From NCBI GenBank assembly GCA_013399695.1, contig VXAU01000307.1:882884-946883 (forward strand): a stretch of 64,000 nucleotides of DNA. Direction: 5' to 3'. Under the pieces are notes generated by a model. The model saw only the letters and a program-made list of their open reading frames with translations, was not told where the DNA came from and made no database searches. The position numbers and the translations under genes were made by a program. This document shows positions 62,301-64,000 of this stretch, piece by piece. The number at the start of each line of letters is the position of its first letter. The first letter of the stretch is position 1. Source of the stretch: Formicarius rufipectus. Taxonomy: Eukaryota > Chordata > Aves > Passeriformes > Formicariidae.

Positions 62301-63109
62301 TCAGCTGACAGTGCTGCAAAGTGTTACTTGTAGGACGTAAACATCAACTTGATGAGATTGCAACAAAACCCTCTGTTAAACCCAAGTATTAGAATTTCTG
62401 ACACTTTCTTACACAGAGAAGCTCTGGATGTCCAGGGCAGGTGGGTTTAAACTAGATGACCTTTAAGGACACTTCCAACTCAAACCATCCTGAGTCTCTA
62501 TGGTTCTATTCCCCATCTCTGGAAGTGTCCAAGGCTATATTAGATGGGCTTGGAGCAAACTGGTCTAGAAGAAAGTGTCCCTGCCCATGGCAAGGGGGTG
62601 GAACAAGATGAGCTTTAAGTTCCCTTCCAATCCAAACCATTCTGTGACTATATCAAGGTATGCTTCATTCTCTTTAAAAATCAAGCAAGTGCTATACTAT
62701 TACTTTTGTCTTGCCTTTGACATACAAGGAGGCTCTAAATGCCGCCTAAACTGCAGTAGTTACTGTGTTTGAAAACGTATCACCAGTGCCTGGCTCTGTG
62801 AGCACACCCAGGCTCTCTGAGCAGGCAGTGAAGTTGCAAACAGCAGGGCAGCTGTTGGCATCAGCTACTTGTTTGCTACCTGTCTCTTCTCACATCGATC
62901 TCCTCCAGATAGTCCTGTATTTTTGCCCGGGCTTTCTGCTCTGCAGCCCGGTGCACCCATCTGTGCTCCCTGCTCTTCTGCCACTCGCAGACGTCTCGGT
63001 AGTGCTGGAACACCCGCAAGTCACGAGCATTTTCCTGCCGCTCCTCTTCCTTCTCCCTGTTGGCCAAGATCCTCTCCTCCGTCAAGTTTCTCGTGTAAGG
63101 CTTGGCTAT
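47165..63109 (-). CDS. CFAP53: Cilia- and flagella-associated protein 53 (CCDC11), all but the first coding exon
   Basis: A mostly helical, coiled-coil protein. In known vertebrates it sits at centriolar satellites, basal bodies and inside axonemal microtubules. It is needed for nodal and motile cilia, and human or zebrafish loss causes laterality defects. Seven exons join in frame: 62880-63109, 60494-60670, 54056-54359, 50541-50759, 49332-49548, 48811-48913 and 47165-47381. They total 1467 bases, 488 residues plus stop. The human protein is about 514 residues, so only about 25 N-terminal residues are missing, beyond position 64000. Diagnostic matches from memory of the human protein are the C-terminal IHPMRKA, EKxxQQFRxxCEE across the third/fourth exon junction, and xEKLQ before the sixth/seventh junction. 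The protein is very rich in E, K, Q and R with heptad-like spacing and no membrane segment. The neighbour is MYO5B, as in human. Exon numbers assume one missing 5' coding exon. Confidence 0.95.
47382..48810 (-). other. CFAP53: CFAP53 intron 7
   Basis: 1429 bases with GT-AG ends. No repeat or coding signal that I recognise. Confidence 0.9.
48811..48913 (-). CDS. CFAP53: CFAP53 coding exon 7
   Basis: 103 bases: two bases completing Leu, 33 codons (QKKIEKQIEIAEEKKLLAEM ... EEENRA) and two bases of Arg. The acceptor is GTTTTTCAG and the donor is GTATAT, weaker than the others in the gene. It joins exon 8 to give ...NRA-R-KVQKANEYRDQL, matching the human QRLAQEYRKQL region. Confidence 0.93.
48914..49331 (-). 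other. CFAP53: CFAP53 intron 6
   Basis: 418 bases with GT-AG ends. Nothing further seen. Confidence 0.9.
49332..49548 (-). CDS. CFAP53: CFAP53 coding exon 6
   Basis: 217 bases: 72 codons from QELLKDQLDYLAHLAEQLRK to TRQLQMEEK, plus one base. The acceptor is GTTTGCAG and the donor is GTAAGTG. It matches the human stretch running to CTRKLQVQEKL. The last base T joins TG of the next exon to make Leu. Confidence 0.95.
49549..50540 (-). other. CFAP53: CFAP53 intron 5
   Basis: 992 bases with GT-AG ends. Nothing further seen. Confidence 0.9.
50541..50759 (-). CDS. CFAP53: CFAP53 coding exon 5
   Basis: 219 bases, 73 codons, phase 0 at both ends, from DQELHLVRQENEELERQKRY to VEEKTKKK. The acceptor is ACTCTTGTAG and the donor is GTAAGAG. 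It corresponds to the human segment EQDMLKKQKAKQETRTILQK onward. The protein frame stays open for about 19 codons past the donor (to about 50484), but the donor is strong and the next exon joins in frame, so that extension is treated as intron. Confidence 0.95.
50760..54055 (-). other. CFAP53: CFAP53 intron 4
   Basis: 3296 bases with GT-AG ends. No CR1 or other repeat that I recognise, which stands out against introns 2 and 3. Confidence 0.88.
54056..54359 (-). CDS. CFAP53: CFAP53 coding exon 4
   Basis: 304 bases: one base completing Arg, then 101 codons ending AQWL in phase 0. The acceptor is GCCTTTCAG and the donor is GTAATT. Nearly all coiled coil (QLKKEEKMEEQRLEEICEKE, ALKEEEQQLKKEE). 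It aligns with the central part of human CFAP53 (CEELR... to LLKEEEARL). Confidence 0.95.
54598..54883 (+). mobile_element. CR1 LINE 3' fragment (second subfamily)
   Basis: Carries GTGGGCACTGAGCAGGCTCC, GGGGTTGGACTCGATGATCC and a terminus ending TTTTATGATTCTA. It is the same subfamily as the inverted copy at 60991-61212 and lies in CFAP53 intron 3, antisense to the gene. Confidence 0.88.
56318..57062 (+). mobile_element. CR1 LINE fragment with ORF2 remnant, 3' end missing
   Basis: The longest CR1 copy here. Its first part still reads as degraded CR1 reverse transcriptase C-terminal sequence: an LFN..I..D-like run, a CTLSQFANDT-type stretch near the FADDT motif, and RLGGEWIDSSLGNKDLG. The frame is broken repeatedly. 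It then continues into the G-rich 3' region almost identical to 11586-11840. It stops near 57062 before the usual 3' terminus. It lies in CFAP53 intron 3. Confidence 0.85.
60494..60670 (-). CDS. CFAP53: CFAP53 coding exon 3
   Basis: 177 bases. The first base completes an Arg codon from exon 2, then 58 codons (LRDLLEEEESKYFAEVDAL... to AEKREQQF), then two bases of Arg. The acceptor is CATTACAG and the donor is GTATTG. It corresponds to the human segment LRELLALEENEYF to EKLDQQFR. Its length is a multiple of three, so skipping it would keep the frame. Inverted CR1 copies lie in both flanking introns. Confidence 0.95.
60991..61212 (-). mobile_element. CR1 LINE 3' fragment (second subfamily)
   Basis: The plus strand opens acagaatcatggaatctcct and is the reverse complement of a CR1 3' end closely similar to 54598-54883. 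It lies in CFAP53 intron 2, in gene sense. Confidence 0.88.
61408..62101 (+). mobile_element. CR1 LINE fragment with ORF2 C-terminal remnant
   Basis: Reads as the end of CR1 ORF2 (STEKDLGLPADKLNTSQQCT, then AKKATGILGC and SRSG), then the 3' region (GAACTGGGACTGTTCAGCCT, GACTGGGCAGGTTGCCCACA) and a terminus around TTCCAACCTCTGTTCTGTGG. The reading frame is interrupted and the copy is dead. It lies in CFAP53 intron 2, antisense to the gene. Confidence 0.87.
62430..62510 (+). mobile_element. CR1 LINE 3' terminus, abutting a second one
   Basis: A short CR1 end (actagatgacctttaaggac through tctatggttctatt). The next CR1 begins at once, which points to adjacent or nested insertions. It lies in CFAP53 intron 2. 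Confidence 0.7.
62511..62655 (+). mobile_element. CR1 LINE 3' terminus
   Basis: Runs from ccccatctctggaagtgtcc through TTCCAATCCAAACCATTCTG and ends about 225 bases from CFAP53 exon 2 (on its 3' side in transcript direction). It lies in CFAP53 intron 2. Confidence 0.82.
62880..63109 (-). CDS. CFAP53: CFAP53 coding exon 2
   Basis: 230 bases, starting in phase 0 after the acceptor TTTCTCTTACAG and ending two bases into a codon before the donor GTAGCA. It begins IAKPYTRNLTEERILANREK and ends EEIDVRRD, then Arg across the junction. The Met codon 15 codons upstream of the acceptor-side frame is intronic and is not the start. A good polypyrimidine acceptor precedes this exon, so the true start must be in an exon beyond 64000. 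An antisense CR1 lies only about 40 bases upstream. Confidence 0.92.
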
Positions 63110-63149
63110 CTGTAAGAGAAATAAAGTTGAAGAAGTGTGGAGATCTCCT

Positions 63150-63478
63150 AGCAACCTTGCAGGATCTGAAGGGGGTCTACAGGGAAGCCAGAGGGGGACT
63201 GTCTGTCAGGAACTGTAGTGACAGGACAAGGAGGAATAGGTGCAAACTGAAAGGGGGAAAATTTAGGCTAGATATTGACAAGGAATTCTTTCATGTGAGG
63301 GTTCTGGGGGGCTGGCACAGGGTGGGCACAGGAGTGCCTGTTCCTGGTTCCCTGGAAGTGCCTAAGGCCAGGCTGGATGGGCCTTGGAGCAACCCGGGAC
63401 AGTGGAAGAGCATGGAAGAAGATGAACTTAAAGGTTCCATCCCATCCTTAACATTCAATGGTTCTGTGAAATGTCAGT
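63150..63478 (+). mobile_element. CR1 LINE 3' fragment next to CFAP53 exon 2
   Basis: Opens ccttgcaggatctgaagggg and carries TAGTGACAGGACAAGGAGGA, GGCTAGATATTGACAAGGAA and a degenerate terminus CATTCAATGGTTCTGTG. Its 5' boundary is only about 40 bases from the exon 2 acceptor. It is antisense to CFAP53. Confidence 0.85.
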
Positions 63479-63532
63479 GGTGAAAACTTAATCAGTTACG
63501 CTGGGTGGTTTTCCAGTTGAAATCACAGCACC

Positions 63533-64000
63533 GGGACCCCCATCCCAAACAACATTGGGCTCCCAGGGACTCCCATTCTGCACAACATCGGGATACCTGG
63601 GACTCCCACACACAGGATCAGGAGCCTGGGGACCCCTACACACAGCATCAGGAGCCTGGGGACCCCCCCACACAGCATCAGGAGCCTGGGGACCCCTACC
63701 CACACCATCAAGCTCCCTGAGACCCACACACACAGCACTGGGATCCCACAGAACCCCCTACACAACACTGGGCTCCCCAAGACCCCCTTACAAAACACTG
63801 AGCTCACAGAGTCCCCTACACACAGCACCAGGATCCATGAGACCCCCACACACAACACCAGGCTCCCTGAGACCCCCTTACACAACACCACAATCCCTGA
63901 GACCCCCACATACAACACTGTGATCGCTGAGACCCCTTACACAACACTGGGGTCCCTGATACCCCCATGTATAACACCTGGACCCCCAAGATCCCCACAC
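63533..64000. repeat. Minisatellite, about 30-bp unit, at least 15.4 units, open at the window edge
   Basis: Fifteen units of 29-33 bases plus a 12-base partial one, of the form GAGACCCCCACACACAACACCAGGCTCCCT. Units next to the left edge are the most divergent. Three central units (63596-63686) are nearly identical and end CAGGAGCCTGG. The C/A-rich strand is the plus strand. Because the unit is close to 30 bases, several frames stay open on both strands and give meaningless 10-residue repeats. It lies in the CFAP53 intron upstream of exon 2 and continues past 64000. Confidence 0.95.

Larger units (their letters stand above)
60671..62879 (-). other. CFAP53: CFAP53 intron 2
   Basis: 2209 bases with GT-AG ends. 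More than half is CR1: 60991-61212 (minus), 61408-62101, 62430-62510 and 62511-62655 (all plus). Confidence 0.9.
63110..64000 (-). other. CFAP53: CFAP53 intron 1 (partial)
   Basis: It starts at the exon 2 acceptor and holds the antisense CR1 (63150-63478) and then the minisatellite (63533 to the edge). There is no candidate for the first coding exon in this stretch. Confidence 0.8.

Noticed and set aside
63065..63154. The Met codon at 63154 as the CFAP53 start
   Set aside because: The codons between it and 63110 are intron and CR1-proximal sequence, and a strong acceptor (TTTCTCTTACAG) sits at the exon edge. The exon length fits a missing upstream exon.
63505..63923. Open frames of 71-131 codons on both strands encoding 10-residue repeats
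   Set aside because: They arise because the minisatellite unit is about 30 bases and lacks stops. There is no splice or start context, and open frames on both strands at once argue against coding.
63533..64000. Possible CRISPR-like array (regular ~30-base units)
   Set aside because: The units are contiguous with no unique spacers, and the DNA is a vertebrate nuclear intron.

Overview
This is vertebrate nuclear DNA, almost certainly from a bird. It holds split genes with GT-AG introns, a CpG-island promoter and many CR1 LINE fragments. The CR1 3' ends are of a type I associate with Neoaves, especially songbirds (established knowledge plus inference; species not determined). There are no bacterial or phage features, no CRISPR array and no recognisable RNA gene.

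Two protein-coding genes are supported, both on the minus strand and arranged head to tail. From about 1 to 41604 is the 5' part of MYO5B (unconventional myosin Vb). Its four first coding exons lie at 41578-41604, 13422-13532, 9763-9934 and 7486-7630. The gene runs off the left edge, and exon 5 with the ATP-binding P-loop is not in the window. From 47165 to 63109 is CFAP53 (formerly CCDC11), a coiled-coil ciliary protein. Seven coding exons cover its C-terminal 488 or so residues, and the first coding exon lies beyond the right edge. Every splice junction was checked for phase and joins into a continuous reading frame. The order CFAP53 then MYO5B, both transcribed the same way, is also the human 18q21 order.

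The rest is intronic or intergenic. MYO5B intron 1 is about 28 kb. It carries CR1 copies, an old retroviral env/3' end fragment (about 15820-16385, minus strand), simple repeats and a 29-bp G/T-rich tandem array just beyond exon 2. The MYO5B promoter is a CpG island (about 40910-41950) interrupted by a 200-N assembly gap that begins inside an 11-bp GC-rich tandem repeat. About 5.6 kb separates the MYO5B start codon from the CFAP53 stop codon. CFAP53 introns carry further CR1 copies. The window ends inside a roughly 30-bp minisatellite in the intron upstream of CFAP53 exon 2.

The two genes have different jobs: a recycling-endosome motor acting with RAB11, and an axonemal/centriolar-satellite protein needed for motile and nodal cilia. 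Nothing in the sequence shows that they work together. I found no convincing new biological system. The most checkable oddities are a perfect 162-bp inverted CR1 pair flanking MYO5B exon 2, a second inverted CR1 pair flanking CFAP53 exon 3, the edge minisatellite, the promoter gap, and a Gly-to-Glu change in the MYO5B motor.
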